A stretch of 44,579 nucleotides of DNA from a virus. Below the pieces are notes generated by a model. That model saw nothing but the letters and a program-made list of their open reading frames with translations. It was not told the origin of the DNA and ran no database searches. Below are positions 9,036-16,191 of the stretch, piece by piece. Every line of letters begins with the position of its first letter. The first letter of the stretch is position 1. The translations under genes and the position numbers were made by a program. The DNA lies in IMG/VR virus record IMGVR_UViG_3300037071_004345, positions 1-44,579 of that record. One strand, given 5' to 3'.

Positions 9036-11941
9036 TGGCCGTAATCGAGGTCAACGGGAGGCGGATAGAGGTAGACGACAGCTTCCTGTCGCTGCCGCCC
9101 GAGCAGCAGGAGGCCGAGGTCGACGCCATCGCGGCGCAGGCGGCGCCCCCGCAGCCCAACCTGTCGCCCGCAGGCGAGGACGTGGCGGGCCTCATCGACT
9201 CCATCTTCCCGACCGATTCCACGGTCGTCGAGGCCCCACCGCCGAGCGCCGTCGACCGCGCGCTAGGGGGGCTGGCCCCTGCGGCGGAGTTCGTGGGCGA
9301 CCTCGGCACAGGCGTCGCGCGGGGTCTCGCGGCCGTGGCCGGCGCGCCCGTGGACCTCATCAACGCCTCGCCCATGCTCTTGAACCTTCTCCCCGGCGAG
9401 CAGGGCATGACCCCGCTCACTGACCGCCCGGTGGGTGGCTCGGCCGATATGGAGGCGTTATTCAACCTCCCGGCCGCGGGAATTAACGCGGTGGCGGGCA
9501 CCGACTTCGACGTGTTCAACGAGCCACAGAACATGGCCGGGCGCTTCGCTGATCGCGTCGGGCAGGAGGTCGGGGCCACCGTGCCCTTCCTCGGCGCCGG
9601 CGCGCGGCTGGCCTCGGGGGGACGAGCACTTAGCGAGATGTCCCCGGTCGGGCGGCACCTCGCCGCGCCCATGCGTGTCGATCCTGCCGGCGCGGCGCGG
9701 CGTGAGGTCGCGTATGCGACCTCTGCGGGCACCGGTGCGCAGACGGCGAACGAGCTTTTCACGCTCGACAACCAGGGCACCCCCTACTCGGACATCGGCG
9801 GCTCCGTCGCTGGCGTAGCGGGGCACGCGAGCCTTGCGGGGCTCCTGGGGGCGGGAAAGACCGCGCTCGCGGCCATATCGGGCAAGCCGGGGTTTATGGA
9901 CGACGTGGCCGGAAAGGCGATCGTCGACCAGATCATCAACAACTCCGGTATGATGCACCGGCAGGCCGAGCCCTTCGTCCTGCGCGGCAAGCAGCCGCAA
10001 CTCGACACGACGCCTTTGGCCGAGCAACTCCGCACGCCAGCCGAGGTGGAGCGACTGGTCCCCGGCTATACGGCTGACATCGGCGCGCGATCGGGCGATC
10101 CGATGCTACAAACCTACGCTCAGGACGCCAACTCGCGCGTCCCCGGCGCGGGCAACACCGCGCGCGTAGCCAATAACGCGGCCGTCAACGAGGCCGTGGG
10201 CCAGATGGCGCCGCAGGGCGATCCAGCGAAATTTCGCCTCGACCTGCAAGGCGGCGTCGACGAGCAGATCAATGCCCTTCTCTCGGCGGAGATGGACGCG
10301 CAGAACGCGGCCACGGCGGCGCGGGGCGCCGTCGCTCCGCAGATGGCGGGGCCGACCGCCCGCGGCACCGAGATCCGAGCCGGGGCGCAGGGCGCCAAGG
10401 ACACGCGGCTCGACGCCAACCGTGAGATGTACCGGGCAATCGAGGACAGCGACGCGCATATCGACCCGGCCGTGCTTGCCGAACGCTTCGGCGCCGTCGA
10501 CGCCGGCCTGGCGCGCAACGACCAACTGCGGTTCCGGCCACGGGAGGCCGACACTCCGGGTCTCCTGGGGGACGAAGGGCCTGTGCCGTTCCGCGAGGCC
10601 ACGGCCATCCGCTCCGGCCTGTCGAACGACATGATGGCCGCCCGCGCCAAGGGCGAGCCTCGGCAGGCCAGCATCGCCGGGCAGTATCGTGACGAGCTGG
10701 ATCAGTATCTCACCGAGGCGCTGGACCCGGAGACGGCCGCCGCCTACTCCGCCGCGAACCGCGACCGCTTCGACATCGGCGAACGGTTCGAGGAGGGCAA
10801 CACGGCCATCGCGCAGGCGCTCAAGCGTACCGAGCGCGGCAACTACGTCCTCGACGCCTCGGCGCTGCCGCGGAAGTTCGTGCAGCCCGACACGGGCAAG
10901 ATCAGCGACTACCAGGGTCTCATGCGTGAGGCGGGCGACCAGCCCGGCGTGCGAGACGCCATCGCCGACCAGGTGCTCGAGGACGCGCAGCCGTTCCTCG
11001 ACAAGCCGGAGCGCCTGCGCGCCTTCCTGAGCGAGCGCAACGTCGTGCTCTCGGACTTCCCCGAGGTCCGGCAGCGGCTCGAGGCGGCCGGCGTGGCGAC
11101 CGAGGGGCTGGCAGAGGCGACGACCCGGCGCACGGGCAAGGAGCGCGACCTGACGACGCCGGGCCGCTCCCCCGAGGCCGACTATCTCTACCAGCGGCAG
11201 GGGCAGGCGTTCGGCAACGACGAGAGCCGGCGCAGCGTGGCCCGACTCGTGAACGCCGCCGATCCGCGGGCGGCGACGCGGCAGTTGCTCGACACCGCTG
11301 GCGGCACGCCCAAGGCGGCCGTGAACCTCCGCACCGCTTTTTGGGAGGAGGTTCAGGGCCACGGCATCAACAGCGCGACGGACTCCAAGGGCCAAAAGAT
11401 GTGGAACGCCCGCGCAGTGCTCGACAAGTTCAACGACCCGAAGTTCTCGGCTGTGGCCGAGGAGTTGTGGCGCGACAACCCGGAAGACCTCAAGGCCATC
11501 CGCGACGTGTTCACGGCGATCGACGCGGCCGCGCCCGGCAAGTCCCGCGCTCCGGGCAGCTCGGGGACGCCGCAGGCGATTGCAGGCACGGGGCAGCAGG
11601 CCATCACCTCGCGGCGCATCGTCTCCGACGTCCGCAGCCTGTCGCGCGGCGCCATGTCCCTCCCGGTCGCAACGGTGGGGCTGGCGACGAACTGGCTGGC
11701 GAAGAAGAGCGCACAGGTCCAGTCGGGGGCCATCCAGACCCTCGCCGCGCAGGTCGTCAACAACCCCGGCCTGGCCGCGGACCTGCTCGAGAAGTTCAAC
11801 CCCGCCGACTACGCCGCGCGCCGGCAGATGCTCACTCAGAAGTACGGCGCCCGCGTCGGGAACCTCCTCGAGATGATCGCCCCCGACAGCGAAGACGATG
11901 AAGACGAGGAGATGAAGGGGGCCATCGAAGATGGTCGTTAG
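9035..11941 (+). CDS. Large internal virion protein, probable DNA-ejection protein
   Basis: 968 residues, the largest protein of the left module. It has several hydrophobic or amphipathic stretches rich in Ala/Gly (about 75-115, VGDLGTGVARGLAAVAGAPVD; 240-285, GGSVAGVAGHASLAGLLGAG; 860-880, GAMSLPVATVGLATNWL), separated by long charged helical regions and closing with an acidic tail (DSEDDEDEEM). This mix is typical of T7 gp16/P22 gp16-like proteins that leave the capsid and span the host envelope. No transglycosylase motif was seen; lytic activity is probably supplied by the next gene, which overlaps by 11 bases. Confidence 0.6.
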   Translation: MAVIEVNGRRIEVDDSFLSLPPEQQEAEVDAIAAQAAPPQPNLSPAGEDVAGLIDSIFPTDSTVVEAPPPSAVDRALGGLAPAAEFVGDLGTGVARGLAAVAGAPVDLINASPMLLNLLPGEQGMTPLTDRPVGGSADMEALFNLPAAGINAVAGTDFDVFNEPQNMAGRFADRVGQEVGATVPFLGAGARLASGGRALSEMSPVGRHLAAPMRVDPAGAARREVAYATSAGTGAQTANELFTLDNQGTPYSDIGGSVAGVAGHASLAGLLGAGKTALAAISGKPGFMDDVAGKAIVDQIINNSGMMHRQAEPFVLRGKQPQLDTTPLAEQLRTPAEVERLVPGYTADIGARSGDPMLQTYAQDANSRVPGAGNTARVANNAAVNEAVGQMAPQGDPAKFRLDLQGGVDEQINALLSAEMDAQNAATAARGAVAPQMAGPTARGTEIRAGAQGAKDTRLDANREMYRAIEDSDAHIDPAVLAERFGAVDAGLARNDQLRFRPREADTPGLLGDEGPVPFREATAIRSGLSNDMMAARAKGEPRQASIAGQYRDELDQYLTEALDPETAAAYSAANRDRFDIGERFEEGNTAIAQALKRTERGNYVLDASALPRKFVQPDTGKISDYQGLMREAGDQPGVRDAIADQVLEDAQPFLDKPERLRAFLSERNVVLSDFPEVRQRLEAAGVATEGLAEATTRRTGKERDLTTPGRSPEADYLYQRQGQAFGNDESRRSVARLVNAADPRAATRQLLDTAGGTPKAAVNLRTAFWEEVQGHGINSATDSKGQKMWNARAVLDKFNDPKFSAVAEELWRDNPEDLKAIRDVFTAIDAAAPGKSRAPGSSGTPQAIAGTGQQAITSRRIVSDVRSLSRGAMSLPVATVGLATNWLAKKSAQVQSGAIQTLAAQVVNNPGLAADLLEKFNPADYAARRQMLTQKYGARVGNLLEMIAPDSEDDEDEEMKGAIEDGR

Positions 11942-12521
11942 CCTCTACGACTCGCCCATCGCCGCGGCGACTACGATGATGGGCAAGGCCGAGCAGCCCA
12001 ATCGCGACGAGCTGGCCGACTACCTGCGCACCGGCGGACAGAACCTCGACCCCGCGAAGACGGCCTGGTGCGCGGCGTTCGTCAACGCCTCGCTCACCAA
12101 GTCGGGTCGGGAGGGGACGGGCCAGATGAACGCCCGCAGCTTCCTCGATTGGGGGCAGCCGGTCAACCAGCCGCAGCCCGGCGACGTGGCCGTGTTCTCC
12201 CGCGGCGACCCGAACGGCTGGCAGGGGCACGTAGGCTTCTACCAAGGCACGAACCCGGACGGGAGCTACAGCATCCTCGGCGGCAACCAGGGCGACTCGG
12301 TGTCGAGCGCCCGCTTCGCCCCGGACAGCCTTCTCGGCTTCCGGCGCGACCCCGGTGCCGCCCCGCAGACGCCGGGCTTCAACCCGAACGCGACGCCCGA
12401 CTTTCCCCTCGACGCGCTGTTCTCCTCGGCCGCGCCGCAGCAGGAGCCGCAGGAGGACCGGGCCGCCGCCGAGAAGCAGCGGCGCGCGGCGCTGTTCAAC
12501 GCCGTGCCGGGGCTCGGCTGA
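11931..12521 (+). CDS. Virion-associated peptidoglycan hydrolase (CHAP/NlpC-type, TIGR02594-like)
   Basis: 196 residues. The catalytic Cys lies in KTAWCAAFVN (Cys47), the His in QGHVGFYQG (His100) and a likely third residue in SILGGNQGDSV (Asn119), spaced as in the CHAP/TIGR02594 papain-like fold. A GDVAVFSRG strand lies between. The Pro/Gln-rich C-terminal 50 residues look like an anchor or linker. Its overlap with the large ejection protein suggests local cell-wall opening during DNA entry rather than lysis, because a separate amidase endolysin with a holin lies at 35032-35936. Confidence 0.75.
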   Translation: MVVSLYDSPIAAATTMMGKAEQPNRDELADYLRTGGQNLDPAKTAWCAAFVNASLTKSGREGTGQMNARSFLDWGQPVNQPQPGDVAVFSRGDPNGWQGHVGFYQGTNPDGSYSILGGNQGDSVSSARFAPDSLLGFRRDPGAAPQTPGFNPNATPDFPLDALFSSAAPQQEPQEDRAAAEKQRRAALFNAVPGLG

Positions 12522-12698
12522 GTGCCCCAAAGAGTGCCCAAAAGGCGCTTGTCTGTCCGATCATCCAGCGGAGAAACTATAAGGGGATCAACGGCTTAAT
12601 GGGTGGTTTGTCCGCTTGGTTTGCTGTACCCACGGTAGCGTTCCTGTCGGTTGTCTGTCCCCCGCCTTTGCTGGTTTTCCCCCTGTTTCCGGTGCTCG
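12522..12698 (+). other. Non-coding gap beside the integrase, candidate attP region
   Basis: No gene was found on either strand. It begins with a short direct repeat (AGTGCCC at 12521-12527 and 12533-12539, 12-base period) and carries TTGTCTGTCC at 12549-12558 and 12651-12660; a third copy lies at 29755-29764. A related TTTGTCC lies at 12607-12613. Phage attachment sites usually adjoin the integrase gene, with short repeats as arm sites. I see no tRNA-like core sequence, so the crossover point is not assigned. Confidence 0.35.
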
Positions 12699-12917
12699 CT
12701 ACGGGTCGGTGTTGGTCGCTGTCGGCCATGTCCGACGCCCATCTTGCGCACTTGTGCCCCTCGCCCGCGCATTCAGGAATGCGCAGATGGCGTCCGCCAG
12801 ATCCTCTTGCTCCTTATCGACGCGGATCGCCGCGTACTTCTGCCCGTCGTCGAAGCGGCACTCGATGTGCCACTCGTCGTCCCCGTCACGAACCGTCGCT
12901 GACACTACCCCAGCCAT
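12699..12917 (-). CDS. Small protein downstream of integrase, unknown function
   Basis: 72 residues read leftward from ATG 12917. The start overlaps the integrase stop (TGATG), and AGGAGG lies just inside the integrase 3' end, so it is probably translated with the integrase. It contains VSATVRDGDDEWHIECRF followed by an IRVDKEQEDLADAICAFLN helix. The first 50 residues look like a compact alpha/beta domain and the last 20 are polar. No family is recognised. A co-expressed partner or modulator of the integrase is possible but unproven. Confidence 0.6.
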   Translation of the reverse strand: MAGVVSATVRDGDDEWHIECRFDDGQKYAAIRVDKEQEDLADAICAFLNARARGTSAQDGRRTWPTATNTDP

Positions 12918-14110
12918 CACTTCCGTCCTCCTATGGTCTCGACCGCGGCCCTGCCGAAATCCGGCTGCCACTTGGCATATACGTTCTCGACCTGTGCGAT
13001 CGAGTTCCCGAGCAGTTGGGCGATGATCCAGAGGCTCACGCCGCGCCGCGCCATGTGCGTCGCCCCTGTGTGGCGCAGGACGTGAGGATGCACCCCTTCG
13101 AGGCCAGCGGCCTTCGCCGCCGCAACCACGGCCCGGTAGACCTCCCCCGGAGTGTCGAGCACGTAGGGGCCGACGCGCTCCTCGTGCGCTCGCACCATGA
13201 CGGCGTATAGCCGGTCGCTCATAGGGACGCTGGCGCGGCGCTTGCTGGTCTGCGCCCGGCCCGGCGGGTTGAAGTGGATTACTCGGGCGTCGAAGTCGAC
13301 TTGGCCGTTGTCCCACCGGAGTTCTTGGACGGCGGTTCGTCGGGCGCAGGCGTCGAGGGCAAGCCATAGAAATCTCTCGACGCGCGTGAGGCGGTACGCA
13401 GCCACTCGTCCAGCGGGGGGACGTTCCTCACTCGCCTGCCCCTCTGTCCGTAGAGTCGCTCCCACGCTTCGGGCGTTAGCGCCATCGTCTCTCTCCTGTG
13501 CTGCCGCCATTAGGCGGGTGATCTCGTCGTCAGTCAACCAGCGGTCACGGGGCGGGCTGTCGTCGGGCGGCTCGATGGCCGGGACATCGGTTGCTGCCAG
13601 GTGCCGCGCCTTCACGGCCGCGTTCCACGCAGCGGCGAGGCAGACGACCTCGAGGCGGATGGTGGCAGGAGCAGCCCTGCGGCGGCTCACGTAGGCGTCG
13701 ACGAGATCCTGCGTCACGTCCGCGGGACGTCGGCTGCCGAAGGCAGGGGCCAGGTGCTTCCAGAGGTAGCGGTGCCGCTCCGAATCACCGTACTTCCGAC
13801 GCCACACGTCCGCGCAGGTGAGCACCTGACCACGGCCGGGGGCGTCGAGGAGCCTCAGCCACTCGTCGAAGTACGCGCTCGCCGCAGCGATTTCCGTCGC
13901 GCCCGTGCTCTCGCGCTTGCTTCGGCGCTGCTCGGACCAGTGGATGTAGAAGACGCCCGATTCGTTCGGCCGGAGTTCGTACCATGTCCCGTCATGGAGG
14001 CGGCGGCCACGAACGCGCGCAGGGCTTCCTCTGCGACCAGCACGGGTCGACCGGGGAGATACGTCAACCGGCCTGACAAACGCAGCCGCTTCACCTTGCT
14101 CGTCGAACAT
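12917..14110 (-). CDS. int: Tyrosine recombinase (phage integrase)
   Basis: 397 residues as an open frame from ATG 14110. The C-terminal catalytic domain is clear: ARRTAVQELRW holds the first Arg, HVLRHTGATHMARRG the H-x-x-R box (His343, Arg346) and NVYAKW the nucleophile Tyr378. LLGNS stands where many relatives have LGH, so the usual His/Trp is Asn. A core-binding domain occupies about 95-200. It catalyses integration and excision at attP/attB. The first 31 residues lie in the -1 frame of the excisionase and look like its shadow; real homology appears to begin near RGRRLHDGTWYE, where no ATG or GTG is in frame. The start is therefore uncertain. Confidence 0.88.
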   Translation of the reverse strand: MFDEQGEAAAFVRPVDVSPRSTRAGRRGSPARVRGRRLHDGTWYELRPNESGVFYIHWSEQRRSKRESTGATEIAAASAYFDEWLRLLDAPGRGQVLTCADVWRRKYGDSERHRYLWKHLAPAFGSRRPADVTQDLVDAYVSRRRAAPATIRLEVVCLAAAWNAAVKARHLAATDVPAIEPPDDSPPRDRWLTDDEITRLMAAAQERDDGANARSVGATLRTEGQASEERPPAGRVAAYRLTRVERFLWLALDACARRTAVQELRWDNGQVDFDARVIHFNPPGRAQTSKRRASVPMSDRLYAVMVRAHEERVGPYVLDTPGEVYRAVVAAAKAAGLEGVHPHVLRHTGATHMARRGVSLWIIAQLLGNSIAQVENVYAKWQPDFGRAAVETIGGRK

Positions 14111-14151
14111 CTCAGTACCTCCGCAACTTCGGGCTCAGTCAGGAATTTCAT
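13855..14151 (-). CDS. xis: Excisionase-like HTH protein
   Basis: 98 residues from ATG 14151. The first 50 residues form a MerR/excisionase-type winged HTH (FLTEPEVAEVLRCSTSKVKR, then LSGRLTYLPGRPVLVAEEALRAFV). Such proteins bind near attP and bias the integrase towards excision. The last 48 residues (Ser, Thr, Arg, Ala-rich) read like an out-of-frame translation of the integrase, so the useful protein may be only about 50-55 residues, with loss of a stop or a frame switch into integrase. It overlaps both neighbours, which suggests one leftward transcript. Confidence 0.65.
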   Translation of the reverse strand: MKFLTEPEVAEVLRCSTSKVKRLRLSGRLTYLPGRPVLVAEEALRAFVAAASMTGHGTNSGRTNRASSTSTGPSSAEASARARARRKSLRRARTSTSG

Positions 14152-14338
14152 CTTTGTAGGGGTTCTTGTAGAGCGTCCCGTCTCTGAAATGATAGCGACC
14201 GCAGTGACCACACGCCCATCGGGCGTAGCAGTTGCTCGGTCTCGCCGGCGACACCGTCCTCGGGTATGCTGCGACCGGGGGGATGACCGCCCTGAATACC
14301 GGACGTATCGTCTCGCCGCCGCATTCTTTGCACAGCAT
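14135..14338 (-). CDS. Small zinc-ribbon protein of the lysogeny module
   Basis: 67 residues from ATG 14338, with AAGGAG eight bases upstream. Two CxxC knuckles, CKECGG near the start and CGHCGRYHF near residue 45, form a zinc ribbon, followed by a C-terminus ending KDEIPD. It lies between repressor and excisionase and overlaps excisionase by 17 bases. Zinc ribbons of this size bind nucleic acid or proteins. The exact job is unknown. Its last five residues equal those of the neighbouring repressor (DEIPD). Confidence 0.65.
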   Translation of the reverse strand: MLCKECGGETIRPVFRAVIPPVAAYPRTVSPARPSNCYARWACGHCGRYHFRDGTLYKNPYKDEIPD

Positions 14339-14348
14339 CGTCTTCTCC

Positions 14349-14777
14349 TTAGTCGGGGATTTCGTCATCATTCAGTAGCTGTGTCACGGCCAGCGCCGTC
14401 CGGAGCGACACCCGGCGGTCGACCCTCAGCCATGCCTCTTGCGGGCGCTGCGGGGAGACTTTCAGGTCGATGCTCGGATGGGAGTCGCCCACGGCCTGCT
14501 CCACGTAGTTAGGCAGTAGCGCCTCGGGATCGACGCCGAGCGCCTTCGCCAGCCTATGCAGGCTCGAGGGCGTGGGATAGACCTGGCCGCGGATATAGGT
14601 AGAGACGGCATCGCGGCGCAGATCGGCACGGCGGGCCAGCTCGCTCTGGTTCCAGCCCTTCGAGAACATTAGCCGCTGCACGCGAGCACCGAACTCCTGC
14701 TTGGAGATGTGCCGAGGTGTCAGGGGAACGTCCTGCGCCTCCGTGCTCTCCTGGTGATACCGACTCTTGCGAGCCAT
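14349..14777 (-). CDS. XRE-family transcriptional repressor (CI-like)
   Basis: 142 residues from ATG 14777 with an AAGGAA ribosome site. A helix-turn-helix of the XRE/Cro-CI type spans about 30-90 (EFGARVQRLMFSKGWNQSEL, then RRADLRRDAVSTYIRGQ, then LHRLAKALGVDPEALLP). There is no LexA-like Ser-Lys protease domain, so induction by self-cleavage is not expected. It is the first gene leftward from a divergent promoter region with a GTATGTC-N9-GACATAC operator, so it is the best candidate for the lysogeny repressor and for binding that motif here and at other sites. It ends NDDEIPD. Confidence 0.75.
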   Translation of the reverse strand: MARKSRYHQESTEAQDVPLTPRHISKQEFGARVQRLMFSKGWNQSELARRADLRRDAVSTYIRGQVYPTPSSLHRLAKALGVDPEALLPNYVEQAVGDSHPSIDLKVSPQRPQEAWLRVDRRVSLRTALAVTQLLNDDEIPD

Positions 14778-14818
14778 AGCCGATTCCTTTTGTTGTTGTA
14801 GCCCCTCCCGTAACCGTA

Positions 14819-14847
14819 ACGTATGTCACATTCACGGGGTATGTCAA
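14819..14847 (-). promoter_or_regulatory. Candidate leftward promoter for the repressor operon
   Basis: Read leftward, TTGACA (14847-14842) is followed after 16-18 bases by a weak -10 (CATACG/TACGTT region, 14825-14818). The -35 lies inside the GTATGTC half-site at 14839-14845 and the -10 overlaps another GTATGTC at 14821-14827, so a protein bound to these sites would block the promoter. Autoregulation of the XRE repressor is the simple reading. Confidence 0.45.
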
Positions 14848-14861
14848 GCGTCCCGACATAC
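14839..14861. promoter_or_regulatory. Operator: GTATGTC-N9-GACATAC inverted repeat
   Basis: A perfect 7-base inverted repeat (14839-14845 and 14855-14861) with a 9-base spacer, in the gap between the divergent repressor and early genes. Half-site copies flank it at 14821-14827 and 14958-14964, with a near copy (GACATAT) at 14933-14939. Dyad size and place fit an HTH-dimer operator. Confidence 0.6.
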
Positions 14862-14930
14862 GTGAGCCCTATATTTCCGACAGATGGTTTACGGATAGCG
14901 CGCGATGCGCTACCCTAATCGCGTTACGGG

Positions 14931-14958
14931 TTGACATATGGCTCCTGCCGTGTGTAAG
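14931..14958 (+). promoter_or_regulatory. Candidate early rightward promoter
   Basis: TTGACA (14931-14936) and TGTAAG (14953-14958) with a 16-base spacer. A GACATAT half-site covers the -35, and GACATAC (14958-14964) covers the likely start region. It would drive 15005 onward. The ribosome site GGAGG lies at about 14988-14992. Confidence 0.5.
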
Positions 14959-15004
14959 ACATACATAGTGAGTCGTCAGACAGACACGGAGGCTTTCCCC
15001 TCAG

Positions 15005-15223
15005 ATGCCCATTCCCCTCTCTACGCAAGCATTGGTCTATTGGCGGATCTGCCAGGAGCTTCGACAGGCGCGCAGGTCGGGTGACGGCAAAGCCGAGGCT
15101 GCGGCTACCTACGAGCTGGTCGACCTCACCGTGTTCACGAGGAACGACTGGCGCGGCCGAGTGTTCGCGGCGAAGCCCGTCGAGCCCTCCGCTGTCACTC
15201 CGCACTACTGCCGCCTCTCGTGA
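15005..15223 (+). CDS. Small early protein, unknown function
   Basis: 72 residues, ATG start with an upstream GGAGG. Helical N-terminal half (TQALVYWRICQELRQARRSG and AAATYELVDLTVF) and a basic loop RNDWRGRV; no cysteine pair or catalytic motif apart from one late Cys. It is the first gene of the early rightward operon, and its stop overlaps the start of the RuvC-like gene (GTGA). First genes in such operons often act on the host, but nothing in the sequence shows that here. Confidence 0.6.
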   Translation: MPIPLSTQALVYWRICQELRQARRSGDGKAEAAATYELVDLTVFTRNDWRGRVFAAKPVEPSAVTPHYCRLS

Positions 15224-15705
15224 GGGTTCTCGGCGTGGACCCGGGCGGCAGCGGCGCGCTGGCGCTGGTGATGGACTCCCATCTTCGTGAAGTCGTGGAC
15301 ATGCCTATCTTTCTGGTAAAGCGTGGAAAATCCGCCAAAGCGGAACTCGACACGCACAATCTCGTCGCGCTGCTCGCACAGTGGCGCCCCGACGTCGCGT
15401 ACTTCGAGCAGGTCGGCGGCATCCCTGGCCAGAGTGCTTCCGCCGCGTTCAACTTCGGCCGCATCGCCGGCTCCTGCGAGGCGCTCGTCAAGGCCAGTGG
15501 CGCTCGCTTCGTCTTCGTGACACCGGCAGTGTGGAAGAAGGCGATGGGCGTCACCGGCGACAAGGACGAGGCACGATCCAAGGCTACGAACCTGTTTCCC
15601 TACGCCGCCGAGTCGTTCCGACGTGTGAAGGATGACGGGCGCGCCGAAGCGGTGCTCCTGGCCGAGTACGGCCGCCGCATCGAGGCTACGACGATTTTTT
15701 CTTGA
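15220..15705 (+). CDS. RuvC-like Holliday junction resolvase
   Basis: 161 residues from GTG 15220, overlapping the previous TGA. RNase H-fold signatures are in order: VLGVDPGGSGALA (Asp7), AYFEQVGGIPGQSA (Glu63), TPAVWKKAMGVTGDKDEAR, and the closing acidic pair in KDDGRAEAVLLAEYG (Asp138/139 with Glu143). This family cuts four-way or branched DNA and in phages trims replication and recombination intermediates before packaging. The C-terminus ends TTIFS, matching the Phe-plus-small-residue tail shared by many DNA-metabolism proteins here. Confidence 0.85.
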   Translation: MRVLGVDPGGSGALALVMDSHLREVVDMPIFLVKRGKSAKAELDTHNLVALLAQWRPDVAYFEQVGGIPGQSASAAFNFGRIAGSCEALVKASGARFVFVTPAVWKKAMGVTGDKDEARSKATNLFPYAAESFRRVKDDGRAEAVLLAEYGRRIEATTIFS

Positions 15706-15730
15706 CCTCCGTGTATGATTCGAGTCATAC
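15702..15730 (+). promoter_or_regulatory. Candidate promoter with GTATGA/TCATAC dyad
   Basis: TTGACC (15702-15707) overlaps the end of the resolvase gene and is followed after 17 bases by TCATAC (15725-15730). GTATGA (15713-15718) and TCATAC form a perfect 6-base inverted repeat with a 6-base spacer, and GACATAC follows at 15735-15741. The -10 is a poor match, but the combination with the recurring motif suggests a regulated internal promoter for 15777 onward. Confidence 0.45.
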
Positions 15731-15776
15731 AACAGACATACGGACCCGACACTGACCTGAAACGGATAGGCCCGCT

Positions 15777-16166
15777 GTGCCAATGCACCTGACTTTCGAG
15801 GGCGAGACCCTCGGCCAGATCCTCGCCAACATCCGCACCTTCCTCGACTCGCTGCCGGGCGACGGCGCCGTGCAGGGGCTCGTCAATCTCGACGCGCCGC
15901 TGCCGGCGGCGGTGAAGCGCGCTCCGAAGGACCGCGGCACTCCGCCTACCCCGGAGCAGGTCAAGGCCGTCTTCAACGCCGAGGCCCCTCCCTGCACCCG
16001 CGAGGAGGTTGCTGCGAGCGCCCGCGCCTATGTCGACGCTTTCGGCAGCGTCGGCGAGGTGATGATCGAGCGGGTTGGCTACCACAAACTCACCGACATC
16101 CCCGACGCCGAGTTGTGGCGCGTCAAGCGCGACCTAGACGCCTGCGTCAAGAATGGCACCCCCTAA
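15777..16166 (+). CDS. Unknown protein of the replication operon
   Basis: 129 residues from GTG 15777 (ATG 15783 is an equal choice; GGATAGG lies upstream). An N-terminal helical segment (LGQILANIRTFLDSL), a Pro-rich middle, and a C-terminal domain of about 60 residues (TREEVAASARAYVDAFGSVG, then IPDAELWRVKRDLDACVKNG). No family recognised. It precedes two genes that lead into the nuclease and SSB genes, so a role in recombination or replication is likely by context only. Confidence 0.6.
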   Translation: MPMHLTFEGETLGQILANIRTFLDSLPGDGAVQGLVNLDAPLPAAVKRAPKDRGTPPTPEQVKAVFNAEAPPCTREEVAASARAYVDAFGSVGEVMIERVGYHKLTDIPDAELWRVKRDLDACVKNGTP

Positions 16167-16191
16167 CCCCACCAACCATGGAGACCCACAG

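Noticed and set aside
10106-11395. 429-codon antisense open frame opposite the large ejection protein
   Set aside because: Shadow of a 968-residue coding frame; no ribosome site or domain pattern.
12522-12698. tRNA gene as attachment core
   Set aside because: No acceptor stem plus T-loop consensus could be found here, and no tRNA was seen elsewhere in the window.
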